NCBI GenBank assembly: GCA_030268105.1
Contig: BSDZ01000004.1
Coordinates: 3,831,001-3,895,000, forward strand
DNA length: 64,000 nucleotides
Direction: 5' to 3'
From: Volvox africanus
Lineage: Eukaryota > Chlorophyta > Chlorophyceae > Chlamydomonadales > Volvocaceae
Every line of letters starts with the position of its first letter. Position 1 is the stretch's first letter. A program made the translations under genes and the position numbers. Shown piece by piece: positions 24,186-42,800 of this stretch. The notes beneath the pieces are model-generated. The model saw nothing but the letters and a program-made list of their open reading frames with translations. It was not told the origin of the DNA and did not search any database.

Positions 24186-27100
24186 TCAACGCCCGAAGTT
24201 GGCGTAGTCACGCTCGGCATTATATGGCGTCCACACGATCTTGCTGGGGTCCACCGCCAGCCCGGGACCACCGGCTGCCTTGAGGTGTTTTTCGATAAGC
24301 CAGGGCGCCGCGCAGATGACGTGCTGCAAACGTGGGGGACCAAGGTATCTCTGTTGCAATGGCATTGGCCGATTCTACGAGCTGCTGAACATCTAAAGAG
24401 CACCGTGATATGGCGGTACATTTTCACTACGGCATATACAGACATGCTGCCACGCAAAAGTCCGCGATCCCTTCCCAGAGCAGCTCGTCACACGGACCGC
24501 ACTAGCACGGGAAGGCGTCCGTGGAAGAGGTCTTCTTGGCTCTTGCCCACCGTATCGCGTTACCACCCTGATTTCGATGTTTCTGAGCCATTTTTGCTGA
24601 GCGCCTTGCCCTCGTTAAGCCCACCTATTCCACCCTTTTCCCACCTTCGGTGGAAACGTGTTTGACGTTGTTTGCCTATCCGCACGCATGGCGTTTGCCT
24701 CTGTTGCTGTGCGTCGGTGGCCCAGGGGCCAAGGATTTAAACTGGCACGCACGCACGCACGCACGCCACTAGCCCACCTGCCCCTTCTGGTACTGGATCA
24801 GGCCCAGCGTTTGCAGCGTGTTAATGATATCGTCGATCTTGATGGCGGTTTCCTCGGACAACTCCTTGATGGAAATAGAGCACTCTGTGGCGCGCAGGAT
24901 TGCAAGCAGCTCGCGGGTCCAGTAGCCGTGGTACGACACACGGCCTAAGTCGGAGAGCGGCCGCTCGGGGGTGCCTACCTGCGGGCAGACAATGTAAGTT
25001 CGTTGGCGGGAGACGCATTGCCCGATCGAAATCGGTTGACGATAGTTCCAAGACCAGCAGCAGCAGCGGTATCCAGTTCCCTCTTCCGAACATCTCCCCA
25101 GGTCCCGCATGCGTTCCCTCACACACCTTTCCCTCAAGCTTTGACAACTCATAGCTCATGGAGATGAGGAACTTGCCGTAGCCCTTGCGCTGGTAAGCGG
25201 GCAGGGTAAGGATGCAAGCCAGGTTGTAGCCCTCCTCACTGCACTTCTCCTGCGGGACCAACGGACGGCACATCGTGACCGGTAAAGAATGCATTAGCAC
25301 CGCATAGCACGATGTAACATGAACAGGGCCGAGTGTGCTGTGACAGCAGAGGGCGGCCTGGTCAGGAAAAGCCTGAAGAACCTTATATATGTAACATATA
25401 TAGGACACGCAGACATACAGAGCGTGCAGTATATCGCGCAGTATGTCAGGTGAACCCGGATACGGGGCCAGCCAATAATCCTCATAATCCTTCCTGCCTT
25501 CATAATCAATGCACAATCTAAGAGAAGGTGAGAGGTCCATCCCCGTCCAGGTATCAGTGGGCTGTGCCGTGGTGTCAAGAAACTCAACAATGCGCAAATA
25601 AAGCCTCCCAGGGTTCACCCCGACAGCGATGCAGGGCCTTTGGCTGGTGGCTGGTGGTAAAGGGCCCCAGGCGGATCCCTTGCCTTGGAAAAGTATCCTA
25701 CGATGTGAGCCCCTCGGTCGTCCAGCTCGCAGAGGATGTAGAAGAGGAAGAGGTCCACGTCGTAGTACAGCGTCTTGTGGTCCAGGAACAGTTTTGCAAG
25801 GTAACACAGGTGCTGGCAAAACGCCTTCTCCTTCTTGCCATCCACCTGGGGGATTGCAACCAAATAAGCGAGAAACAGACATCAGTTTAGCCTGCTTGGA
25901 ATACATAAGCCTCCAATGAGCAGGTGGTACTGAGCAAATCAGGATGTGGAGGAAAATGCTGTGGTATCTTTTAAGGTTGGCGTAAGGGAAGGTTGAAGGT
26001 GGGAAGAAAATAAGGCGAGAGATATCGGTTCTCCTTAGAAGCGCCCATCCCCATGGTCCCGCTACCACTTTCTTAACTCCTCACTAAGGCCCAGTATCCC
26101 ATCCAATCTCGACGGGGCAACCGGAGGTGGGTCTTAGGGGCGGAGGCCAAGGATTGCCAAGGATTCTGCTTCAAACTCAAAGAAACGGACACCCATCTGA
26201 ACATTCACGTGTTTGGATTCCCTGGCTTTCCTTTCCTTTCCTTCCTCGTCCCACCTCAAACATGCATATGTTATCCTTGCGGTAGATCTCGTTGCCGGGC
26301 GGGTGACGCATGCCGCATTTGCGCATGTGGCGCAGCATCTGCGAGCGGCGCTTGAAGAAGTGAAGGCTGAACTCGCAAAAGTAGAGCTTTTTGCAGTCCT
26401 TGAACTCGGGGGGGAAGGGTGAGAAGTACCACGTATCCATCTGATGGCGGCCCAGCTCTATGGTCTCGATATTCTTCACCTAGGGTTCCAAAAAGGTAAC
26501 GACAACGCAACAGTGAGCACCCCGAAGTGGGGCAGGTCAAAGGGCCAAAGTTTACATTCGACGTGAAGGAAGGGCAGCGGTAAACAGACAGCATGTGCCA
26601 GGGGTTGGTAAAGAGTGCAGGCGCCGGGTGGCTGAATGCGCCTCAGTCTGACAGATGCATATGATGTACACACATTAAAAGCAAACGAATGATGCGCTTC
26701 GGCGTCCATATTCTTTCCTATCAGAACAGATGCTTACATCTGCACATATACATTTTACGCATGCACACATGCGCGCACGTGCGCCTCCAGTTACCTACCT
26801 TTGTGAACTCCTCGTGCTCTCGTAGTGCATTTGGGTCAAAATCCGCGTGCTCGCTATCGCTGTCGTGCTCCTCCGCCGCTACCTTCTTTTTCTGGCCCTT
26901 TCTGCGAAGAGACGCAGCGATACGAAGCAGAGGCAACCAATCACGCGATGGCGAGAGGAACAGAGCGACAGGAGGCACACTGGCCCTGGTCCAAGACGCC
27001 AGCTTCGGCAGCTTTGTGCGTCCGCCGCCTTCACCGCAACCTTGGAGTGTGTTACAGCGGCTGGAGGCCGACTTTATCATCGCAGTTGTCAATTATCATT

Positions 27101-29077
27101 ATCCCGATTGAATCCTGTCCATGCCACTCGTTGTTCAGGTTATATATGTATAAAAAAACATACATGTATATATACATATACATATACACACACATACATA
27201 TATACAGAGAGATATGGTGCTATATCATGCTGTGGCGGTATACGTCCATCCAGCCGAATTCCCGGACACCTCAGTCCAGGAGCGCAGTGAAGCAGAAACC
27301 CAAATGGCAAAAGCCAGCCGTCGGCCAAAACCGCCACACAAAAACCAGCATCCAAATTAAAGTCAACGCCAAAAAACCTCCAAACCCAAACAAGCACCAA
27401 TATCCAGTACTCCATCGCGATGGGCAAACCCATCAAGATCGGGGCGGGCCTGGCTCGCCTCCACTTGCTTCCTAGCCAACACCCAACACCAGGGAGTCCT
27501 CTCCTTCAGCCGCCCGAGGGATCCCGAGTCTCTCCCTTTTGAGCTGACCCACCACTGCGACATAACCGCATCCATGAGCCGCGTTGCTCATGTCCCCCTT
27601 CCCCCCCTCGCATAAACTCCAGCTCCCATTACCGAGCCCGGTGCCCATGCCTGTGCTTGAGGATTTCTAGGCCCCCCATTCCACGCCAGCCCAACGGTTT
27701 TGGCTATGTTAACAGAAACGCCTTTCTAGTAAGGAACCCAATCCCGATAGCCCAGTACCCTACCCACTTGTCTGCTGGACCATCCAGCTGCTGCTCCACC
27801 TCCGCGGTGCTTAGATCCAGCTGGGCCATCGTCACCCAATCATCCATGCGCCGGTTGACTGGGACAACGTAAAGACAGTGACCATTTATATATGGTTAAA
27901 GGTATTGATGGCTTGGTGAGGATTTATCAACCAAAAGATATGACTGCAAGTTCAGGAGGCGTTGCTAAATGGGAAATGAGAACGCCAGGGTAACGAGTAG
28001 CGGTAGCGGTAGCGGGGGAGGAGGGCAAGCTCTGCCGTTGCCCGTGTTCTAAACCTATGTAGGGGAAGACAGCATTTGCCATGCGACTGGGGATGAGGTA
28101 ACATACACGCCTCTCCGCGTGATGCTTGACCGAAGACCATGTGTTGGCGCTGTGCGCAGCCCCTGGGTCCATGGACTTTCGGGCAACTCATCCTCATCCT
28201 TGGGAGCGCCGCAGTTAGAAACAAAAAAGGGGGTCACGAGGGTATGTATGCTCAATCGCGGTCTGTCGACCGGTACCACACGCCAGGTTTTTCCGATTAA
28301 GAAGTCACACGGCGTTAAATGCGGCCTGACTTACACCCGATGTAGTGGACGTAGTAGTCCCAGGCCCGCGGGTCGCCCGGGTCGTCTAGGTTGCGCCGCT
28401 CAATGACCCGCACCGTGTGGTATCCCCCTTCGCGCCACTTGCAATCCACACGGGTGCCGATGTCCAGGGGCAGGCGAACCTGTGCGTACAGGAGTCAGGT
28501 AGGGTTAAGAGTGAGGTCAGGGAAGGAGAGAAGAACAGCGGCATGGATGGGGGACAAGGTTGGACGGATGAAGGGGACAGCATGTAGGTTACGAGATCAA
28601 GGACGATTCTTTTTCAACTCCCCCGCCATTTCATAGCGGAAGCTTTGGTTTCAGCCCTCCGATCTTCAAGTACAGGTTTTGGTTTCTTTCCCAGCTCACC
28701 TTCCCCGACTTTCCCTGCACCAGGATGGTTCCCGAGTCCATAGCGTCGTCCAGCCCCATCCCGCCGCCCCGTCCACTGCCGCTGCCGCGGTTGCTGCCGC
28801 CGGCACCTTTGGCCTTATTGGCAGTGGCGCTGCGACTGAGCATTAGGTTTCCGCCTTTGCCGACAACTTTGGCGCCCTTGCCAATAGGCACCGCCGGAGG
28901 AGGCGACATGCCAGGGGTGCCCGGCAGCCCCGGCGGCGCAGAGTTGGCGGGCTGGGATTCCGCTCCGTCGGTGGCCATAGGCAGCCCGGCGACTGCACCC
29001 AGGCTGATACCATCATTGTTGGGACCAACCTGGCTCGTGTGAGGGGACGTGGCGGGGGTGACGCTGGCTGAGCCCAT
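24186..29077 (-). CDS. MYST-family histone acetyltransferase with chromo barrel domain (HAM/Esa1/Tip60 type)
   Basis: Nine exons: 29077-28700, 28479-28335, 27858-27768, 26901-26799, 26479-26255, 25845-25684, 25249-25127, 24978-24778 and 24323-24186; 521 aa, all in phase. These enzymes transfer acetyl from acetyl-CoA to histone lysines (H4 in plant HAM and yeast Esa1) in NuA4-type complexes. The chromo barrel spans about residues 127-205 ([16 protein letters not shown]). The MYST core starts near 240. It has the autoacetylated lysine ([12 protein letters not shown]338), the active-site cysteine (LACILTLP, C380), the acetyl-CoA loop QRKGYG and the catalytic glutamate ([11 protein letters not shown]402). 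The zinc finger reads CEFS...HMRKC: Cys274, His290 and Cys294 are present, but the second Cys is Ser277. The sixth intron begins with GC. The first 126 residues are Gly/Ser-rich. Another exon may precede 29077, since an AG acceptor sits at 29096-29097 with the frame open. The gene diverges from ArgRS. Confidence 0.93.
24745..24766. repeat. ACGC microsatellite
   Basis: About five tandem copies of the tetranucleotide GCAC/ACGC in the last intron of the MYST gene, close to the donor side of the intron that starts at 24777. Confidence 0.85.
25250..25683 (-). other. GC-AG intron of the MYST gene
   Basis: Protein continuity fixes this junction: VGYFSK must join EKCSEEGYN, a strongly conserved stretch of the MYST core. 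On the minus strand the exon ends AAG at 25684 and the intron begins GCAAGG, with no GT nearby that would preserve the protein. The acceptor is GTCCCGCAG. AG/GCAAG is the known consensus of the minor GC donor class spliced by the major spliceosome. Confidence 0.85.
27140..27205. repeat. TA/CA-rich microsatellite
   Basis: Alternating TATATG, ACATAC, CATATA and ACACAC motifs form an AT-rich, purine-pyrimidine alternating tract inside the MYST intron between exons 27858-27768 and 26901-26799. It contrasts with the GC-rich surroundings. Confidence 0.75.
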
Positions 29078-29095
29078 GCGGCGGCGCTTAAGCGC

Positions 29096-30079
29096 CTGGA
29101 GATTGGGGCGGGAGGCGGGGGATCAGCCAGTGTGGATAAGGTGAAGAAAATGATTATAGGACATCAAGGGGAAGTTCTGTGCTGGAAATTTGTTTGAAAA
29201 GAAAGGTGACGCAGATTGAAGTCATCGCGGCGACAAATTAAGGAGGGGTAGGGTATGAAAGAAAATAGCGACTGGGGACACGAGGCAGGGGTGTAGAGTT
29301 AGAGCCTTCGAAAGGCGGCTCTCTTTAGAAACCCCCAAAAGTGAGTTTGCGGTCTAGGGCCCACATTTTGAACCCCTGGGATGCCAAAGAATGATCGAAT
29401 CCACATTAGAGACGTTTTCAGTGATTAGAAGCTGCAGAACGAACAAACAAACTCCAGACACGAACAAAAAGGAAACCCCAAGGGCACGGACAACAACATC
29501 GTGCACACCCCAAGCTGCATCATCGTCGGTGGGTGAAACCCGCGCATGTCTTCGTCCCTCAGGGTTTGGGGGTTCTTACGGAAGCCTGTGCTGGAAAACT
29601 GGTTGAGGCTTGGCGGGTACACTGACCTGCGCAGTGCCATCCATGTCATCTGCCGTTGGAAAAGGTTCAGGGCTTTTGCCCGTATCCACCATGAGTCATG
29701 TATTGGCCGTAAGCCGGCTTTAAGAGGACATGGCTAAGAGGGTACACTATCCGCGCTGCAGAAGTGTTATGCACGTGTTAGGTTTATGGACCGTGTTGCA
29801 AGTCGTAATGTTGAAAGAAGGAAAAGCCTTGCAAAAGGCAATTAAATAGATGAAGGGTCACAGTCTCCTTAGTTGGCCAGTTCTCGCCCAATCAATCAAT
29901 CTGTACGTGATAATAATTACTGCTATAAAAATATTTATTAAGAGCAGGGAAAGCTGAATATGCCCTAGAAACTGTTAACCTTGACGTACGTGGGTAGAAC
30001 CGGGCTTGCGACAGCTGCAAATCCCGCATTCATGCGACGCTAACTTACAAACAGACAACCGTTCACAGCTTGTCTTCCG
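29096..30079. other. Divergent intergenic region between MYST and ArgRS genes
   Basis: About 1 kb expected to hold both promoters. An AT-rich stretch lies at 29900-29960. Short frames such as 29391-29606 plus have no recognised content. No protein-coding gene is supported here. Confidence 0.5.
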
Positions 30080-36780
<6,701 letters not shown>

Positions 36781-36916
36781 GCCGAGACAGTCCGGTCCAA
36801 TATAGTCAGGGAAGAAGGGCCCATACTGGTAGTCGTTACATGACAGCTAACTCAATCAGAGTTTTTTTCGGCGACAGTGATCACTGGTGGCCGGGGGACT
36901 GCTGCGAAAGAGTTAA

Positions 36917-36921
36917 TGTAA
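36917..36921 (+). terminator. TGTAA polyadenylation-type signal after ArgRS
   Basis: TGTAA is the usual polyadenylation signal in chlorophyte algae. This copy lies 137 bases past the ArgRS stop, a plausible distance. It recurs in each unit. A five-base motif is weak evidence by itself. Confidence 0.35.
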
Positions 36922-37746
36922 AAGTGAGTGGCTCCACGGAGGCGAGGCCAACGGGGCGCAGGATGAAAATGGGGACTGGCTTTGGAATTGGGTCCACCTT
37001 CAAACGTGGTGCAGTTTTCCCGGAGATTGGGAGCCTACGGCCTGGTGTCGAGTCGCTCATCTACGCGGTGTGGTAACTGAAGTGTGGCGATGAAGGGAAG
37101 GATGGATGTGTTTTCCACTTTGTTGCCCAAAGACCGGCGCAAAAGTGACCATTCCTTGTGATGTCGGACGCCTAGGGTTAAGTCAGACTCGGTATCGAGG
37201 AGGGGGAGGAGGAGGAAAAAGGGCGGGGGTGCTGCTGGTTTGTTGCAGCAGGATATGATGAGGATGTGTGCGTCTGGCTGTTGGGTTTCTGAACCTTGCA
37301 TTTTTGGATGTGTTCGCTTTCTCCTGTTTATCGATATCCTGATACTCATCTGCCAGTGTGTAGCAATCACATGTCCAAAAGGCCAGAGTCTGCAACGGAG
37401 ATGTAGCAGCTTTAGGAGCCCCGGCAGTTCGATTACCATGTTATGTCATGCTGCATAATCTGTTAGGGCTCTGTTCTGGACACAGAAAGGCAGCAAATTG
37501 CGTGCACACCCAGGTTAACTCCAGGCGCCCACAGAAGTGTAGGACCGCCTTTATTCGTTTAAGAAAACGAATTATTATTAATATTGGCCAGACAGCGCGC
37601 ATCATATCCTTTTGCAATAGATCTGTGTGGGTATTACAGCGGTGCTCATCACAGAAGAGAGCGACTTCTCTCCAATTTCTTCCAACACACGGTATACCAG
37701 CGGGCGCGAGGACTCGCCAGGTAAAAAGCAACAAGACTCTACCGCT

Positions 37747-38606
37747 TTAGAGCGGCCTCCAGGAACAGGACCACCGTTGCCTCTGAAAACCTCCAAGCTG
37801 CGTCCCTTCTGGGGATGTGTACAGCTGCTGTGCTTTCTTGCACTCCTTCGGGGCCCCCTTAATGCTGGATCTGACATATCCATCTTCGTCGATATGTCCA
37901 TATGTGCCCACTACCAGCGGCTTGCGCCGATCCTTGGAGCCAGGAACTTTTAATGTCCTTACGTCAGGATTTAGCATCTGTTGGGGATAGCCAGTCTAAA
38001 ACTAAGACAGTCTGTTGGGCATGGTTGAGTTCACAGAACGATGCGAGATAGTAGACAGACTGTCTTAGTGTTAGGCTTGGCCGTCTGGATAACCCCCACA
38101 TCTCCCTCGCATCTGTACAGCCTGACGTCTCGTGTCCATTCAGGAGGTCTACATCAATGTGCAGCCTGTAAAGGTGTAAACCCCCGTACGACATTCCGTG
38201 CTATCCAGGTACTGATCTGCTTCCGGGTACCACCAGTTCCTCACACCCCGAGCGCACTCGTAAAAAGATTTGCATCATAATGCAAGGTTAATGCTAGTAG
38301 TTATGGTGAAAATTAAGTTGTCACAGACGACTCCATTCATGTTCACGTGGCTGCCATTTAAACCTTTCTAACCCTGCCACTGGTACGAGATGCTGGCGTG
38401 CCATTAGAAACCGTGTGCTTCCCTCGGTGCAACAGCACTGTCAAAACCACCCCCACAGCACGTGCACATAAACCCTTGTTCTCCAGGGTAAATAAAGGAT
38501 CCATGCAATCCCCACCAGTACATCCACCCGGTGTCATCAGCCTGAAGTGCATTATGAGCTCTACCCTGTGCGACTTGCCATTGCTGTCTTTCCAGCCCCA
38601 ATAGCC
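37747..38606 (-). other. Minus-strand coding-like segments D-F of the unknown array gene (unit 1)
   Basis: Left of the stop at 38806 further minus-strand pieces look coding. Segment D (38541-38404, after acceptor ACTTCAG) begins ADDTGWMYWWGLHGSFIYPG, then GFMCTCCGGG, and ends in TAA. Segment E (about 38275-38149) reads YECARGVRNWWYPEADQ followed by STECRTGVYTFTGC. Segment F (about 37977-37780) reads RKPLVVGTYGHIDEDGYV followed by KGAPKECKKAQQLY. All are rich in Cys, Trp, Tyr and Gly, like an extracellular domain. I could not connect them by phase to each other or to segments A and C. They may be exons of the same gene, of a second gene, or remnants. Confidence 0.35.
37991..38080. other. Long inverted repeat (hairpin) in each unit
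   Basis: ACTAAGACAGTCTGT at 38001-38015 is the exact reverse complement of ACAGACTGTCTTAGT at 38055-38069, with 39 bases between. The pairing continues outward with a few mismatches to about 37991 and 38080. Transcribed on either strand it would fold into a stem of about 25 bp. It could be a remnant of a small inverted-repeat element or a small-RNA precursor. Confidence 0.6.
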
Positions 38607-38805
38607 CAAATCATATCATGCTTAAATCATAACCTCAATGCTAAACCTTCAGAGCATCCAAGTTTCACGTATCAACTCCTCTACCACAGCTCCTTACACA
38701 CAAACACATACACACAACACCACAGCCATAGTCACTGCCACGCGCCCACTCTTCCCTCTCACACTTGGGCTGCCTGCCAACTGCTCTGCCAAATCGCATC
38801 CTCCT

Positions 38806-39856
38806 CTACTCCCCCGGCTCCACGAGCACATCCACGACCTTCGATTCCATGTCCTTGACGCTGTCCTTCAGTGGCTCAATGATGGGCTTCCAGCAATTAG
38901 CGGACTTGGGTGTACCTTTGATATCCATCACGATGTTGCAGCAAGGTGGCTGATGCTGGAACATGTACCGCGGCGCGGAGCGCGGAGGGGACGCCACTAG
39001 TGCGCCTTCGAATCCCATAAACAGCATGTTACGTGAGCGGCGCTTGAGAATCTCTGCGGGCTTGCGTGACGTGAAGCCGTAGCGATGCATGATATCAGGT
39101 ACTGCGTGCCGAGCCAAAGCCTTCATGCAAGACCACATCTCTGGATAATAGTTTCGGCCGATGCGGCCGTCAGGAACGTAGCACCTAACAAAGAAAGGGA
39201 CAGGGAGTGGCGTGGGACGAAAGGAAAGACAAAGCAGGCCAAGAGGAGAAGGGTGGTGAATGTTGGGACGCGATTGCACAAGGAGCAGCAGTCCTCACAT
39301 CTAAGTTGTGGCGGGTTTTGACGAGCGGGAGTGTTGGGGTGCGAAGTGAGAGGAGGGGGGGGAGAATGAGCGGGTCTCATTGGGCCGCTTCCGAATAGAT
39401 GCATAGATGGAAGCAGTGTGGGAAAAGATGCAAGAACACCGACGTCGACCAGCCCGAACACCTCACCAGGGAAGGTGTGCCACAGGTGTTTAGAGCTGAG
39501 CACGCGCTCCGAATCCAGACCGAATACGCCGTTAATTGGCATAACCGGTCATTGTGACCGCTGCGACTGGCTCCGATTTGTGCGCTAGGGAGCGCACATA
39601 TCCGCACTGCCTTCTGCCACAGGCCAAAAGTCCCTCGATCGTGCCGGTGCCTGATCAATTGCCCTTCTACAGATTCTCAATCCGCCCGCCCCAATCACCC
39701 CATGAAACCTCCTTGGACGCGCGGGAGGAGCCCCACCTGTAATCAATCACGACACGCATGTCGATTGGCCCCGTACAGAAGTCAGGTTTTGAGCCGTGCG
39801 TCTCGTAGAAGGTCATTGTGGGGCCCCAGTAGCCCAGTCGCAGTTGTGTGTGGTCC
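38806..39856 (-). CDS. Unknown Cys-rich protein, exons A and C, cut at the unit junction (unit 1)
   Basis: Two minus-strand exons join cleanly: A (39856-39737; LRLGYWGPTMTFYETHGSKP, then DFCTGPIDMRVVIDY) leaves in phase 2 at GATTACAG/GTGGGG, and C (39184-38806) enters in phase 2 after TTTGTTAG, giving VVIDYR/CYVPDGRIGRNYYPEMW. C ends at TAG as VEPGE. The segment is rich in Cys, Trp, Tyr, Pro and basic residues; no family is recognised. Exon A crosses the unit junction: its first bases lie in the next unit, in sequence that elsewhere is ArgRS intron 9. Any exons upstream of A are therefore absent from the internal units, and an intact gene, if any, would lie right of the array. An acceptor-like CCTCGCAG happens to precede A at the junction. 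An additional open stretch at 39542-39460 (INGVFGLDSERVLSSKHLWH) lies between A and C but lacks a usable acceptor. Confidence 0.45.
39546..39598. other. Two adjacent small hairpins between segments A and C
   Basis: CGGTCA-TTG-TGACCG (39546-39560) and TGTGCGCT-AGGG-AGCGCACA (39579-39598) are perfect stems with tiny loops, 18 bases apart, repeated in each unit. They fall in the presumed intron between exons A and C. Confidence 0.55.
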
Positions 39857-42800
39857 CTGCGAGGCAGCCCGTGAGGAAATGGTAAGGGGTTACAGAATTA
39901 CACCCAAGTCATGGTCTGCAGGGAGAGGCATGGCGGGAGAGGCCTTATTCGGCAAATGGGCGGTGAGGTAGTCACGGGCAGTGTGGCCATGCTCCCGCAT
40001 GTAGGTGGTATGCGTGTGCGTTGATGTAGTGATTCGTTGTAGGCGGATGCCCGCCCGCCTGCCTGTTCTATTGATTTGGTTTGTGATTTGGATTTGTTTC
40101 GTTTTTCGCCGCCAAACCTGCTGGTACGACCGGCCTTTGCCTCTGTCGCCTAACTCCCGAACCCCGGCTGTGCAGGTATTGTCCGCAAGGCGGAGAAGGA
40201 TGTGTACGGGCTTGCTGCTGACACGCCTATTTCTCTGGATCACCCCAAGGTGATTCTCGACAGTTGGAGAGACGTGGATGTGGTCGGGCCTAGGCGGGTG
40301 GTTTGACGAGCAAGAGGCCTGAGTCCGCATGCATTCAATGGGAATGCGGCGGGTAGTCGCCTAGGTGTATGTGTCAATTGCAAGGAAAGGGCAAGGTGGG
40401 TAAGACAGTTGTACCTACAGGTATAGGAATTATGTCCGGCTTTCCTTCTGTCTGGATTGGGGCATTTTTAACGATCCTCCCTCGGGCCCCGGCCCCCGGC
40501 CCCTGAGTAGGAGCTTGAGCTGGCCATCCATTTGTGCAAATTTTCTGAGGCGCTGGAGGACGCCATCGAGGAGCTGGCTCCAAACAGGTGAGGGCAGAGA
40601 CCAGAGGGTTATGGGGGTGCACTTCGCAAAGGTGGTGAAGGCGATGATGACCGGGTGGAGTTAACTCCACCATATCCCGTCTGTTTCTTGCTCACCCTGG
40701 TCATTGCACCGCCTCAGCTTTGACCGTCACCGTTCCCACCATTCTCGGCTCTTCGCACTCATCCTTGATGCCGCACTGCGGGACCCCGCGGGTCTTGATA
40801 ACCCGCCCGCAGAGTTACGGACTACCTGTACGACCTTTCAGAGAAGTTCAATTCATTCTACGTGGATTGCAAGGTGTTGGGCAGCGAGCAGGAGGCCTCA
40901 CGTCTGCTGCTCTGTGAAGCGACCGCTGTCGTCATGCGAAAGTGTTTTGAGCTGCTGGGCATCAAGCCATTATACCGAATCTGAGCCGAGACAGTCCGGT
41001 CCAATATAGTCAGGGAAGAAGGGCCCATACTGGTAGTCGTTACATGACAGCTAACTCAATCAGAGTTTTTTTCGGCGACAGTGATCACTGGTGGCCGGGG
41101 GACTGCTGCGAAAGAGTTAATGTAAAAGTGAGTGGCTCCACGGAGGCGAGGCCAACGGGGCGCAGGATGAAAATGGGGACTGGCTTTGGAATTGGGTCCA
41201 CCTTCAAACGTGGTGCAGTTTTCCCGGAGATTGGGAGCCTACGGCCTGGTGTCGAGTCGCTCATCTACGCGGTGTGGTAACTGAAGTGTGGCGATGAAGG
41301 GAAGGATGGATGTGTTTTCCACTTTGTTGCCCAAAGACCGGCGCAAAAGTGACCATTCCTTGTGATGTCGGACGCCTAGGGTTAAGTCAGACTCGGTATC
41401 GAGGAGGGGGAGGAGGAGGAAAAAGGGCGGGGGTGCTGCTGGTTTGTTGCAGCAGGATATGATGAGGATGTGTGCGTCTGGCTGTTGGGTTTCTGAACCT
41501 TGCATTTTTGGATGTGTTCGCTTTCTCCTGTTTATCGATATCCTGATACTCATCTGCCAGTGTGTAGCAATCACATGTCCAAAAGGCCAGAGTCTGCAAC
41601 GGAGATGTAGCAGCTTTAGGAGCCCCGGCAGTTCGATTACCATGTTATGTCATGCTGCATAATCTGTTAGGGCTCTGTTCTGGACACAGAAAGGCAGCAA
41701 ATTGCGTGCACACCCAGGTTAACTCCAGGCGCCCACAGAAGTGTAGGACCGCCTTTATTCGTTTAAGAAAACGAATTATTATTAATATTGGCCAGACAGC
41801 GCGCATCATATCCTTTTGCAATAGATCTGTGTGGGTATTACAGCGGTGCTCATCACAGAAGAGAGCGACTTCTCTCCAATTTCTTCCAACACACGGTATA
41901 CCAGCGGGCGCGAGGACTCGCCAGGTAAAAAGCAACAAGACTCTACCGCTTTAGAGCGGCCTCCAGGAACAGGACCACCGTTGCCTCTGAAAACCTCCAA
42001 GCTGCGTCCCTTCTGGGGATGTGTACAGCTGCTGTGCTTTCTTGCACTCCTTCGGGGCCCCCTTAATGCTGGATCTGACATATCCATCTTCGTCGATATG
42101 TCCATATGTGCCCACTACCAGCGGCTTGCGCCGATCCTTGGAGCCAGGAACTTTTAATGTCCTTACGTCAGGATTTAGCATCTGTTGGGGATAGCCAGTC
42201 TAAAACTAAGACAGTCTGTTGGGCATGGTTGAGTTCACAGAACGATGCGAGATAGTAGACAGACTGTCTTAGTGTTAGGCTTGGCCGTCTGGATAACCCC
42301 CACATCTCCCTCGCATCTGTACAGCCTGACGTCTCGTGTCCATTCAGGAGGTCTACATCAATGTGCAGCCTGTAAAGGTGTAAACCCCCGTACGACATTC
42401 CGTGCTATCCAGGTACTGATCTGCTTCCGGGTACCACCAGTTCCTCACACCCCGAGCGCACTCGTAAAAAGATTTGCATCATAATGCAAGGTTAATGCTA
42501 GTAGTTATGGTGAAAATTAAGTTGTCACAGACGACTCCATTCATGTTCACGTGGCTGCCATTTAAACCTTTCTAACCCTGCCACTGGTACGAGATGCTGG
42601 CGTGCCATTAGAAACCGTGTGCTTCCCTCGGTGCAACAGCACTGTCAAAACCACCCCCACAGCACGTGCACATAAACCCTTGTTCTCCAGGGTAAATAAA
42701 GGATCCATGCAATCCCCACCAGTACATCCACCCGGTGTCATCAGCCTGAAGTGCATTATGAGCTCTACCCTGTGCGACTTGCCATTGCTGTCTTTCCAGC

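Noticed and set aside
36840..37076. 78-codon plus-strand frame after the ArgRS stop
   Set aside because: It falls in the probable 3' UTR and has no similarity I recognise.
39327..39542. Open stretch INGVFGLDSERVLSSKHLWH as an exon between A and C
   Set aside because: A TGA lies three codons upstream with no acceptor between, and no donor gives the phase needed for exon C, whereas A joins C directly. Noted but not called.
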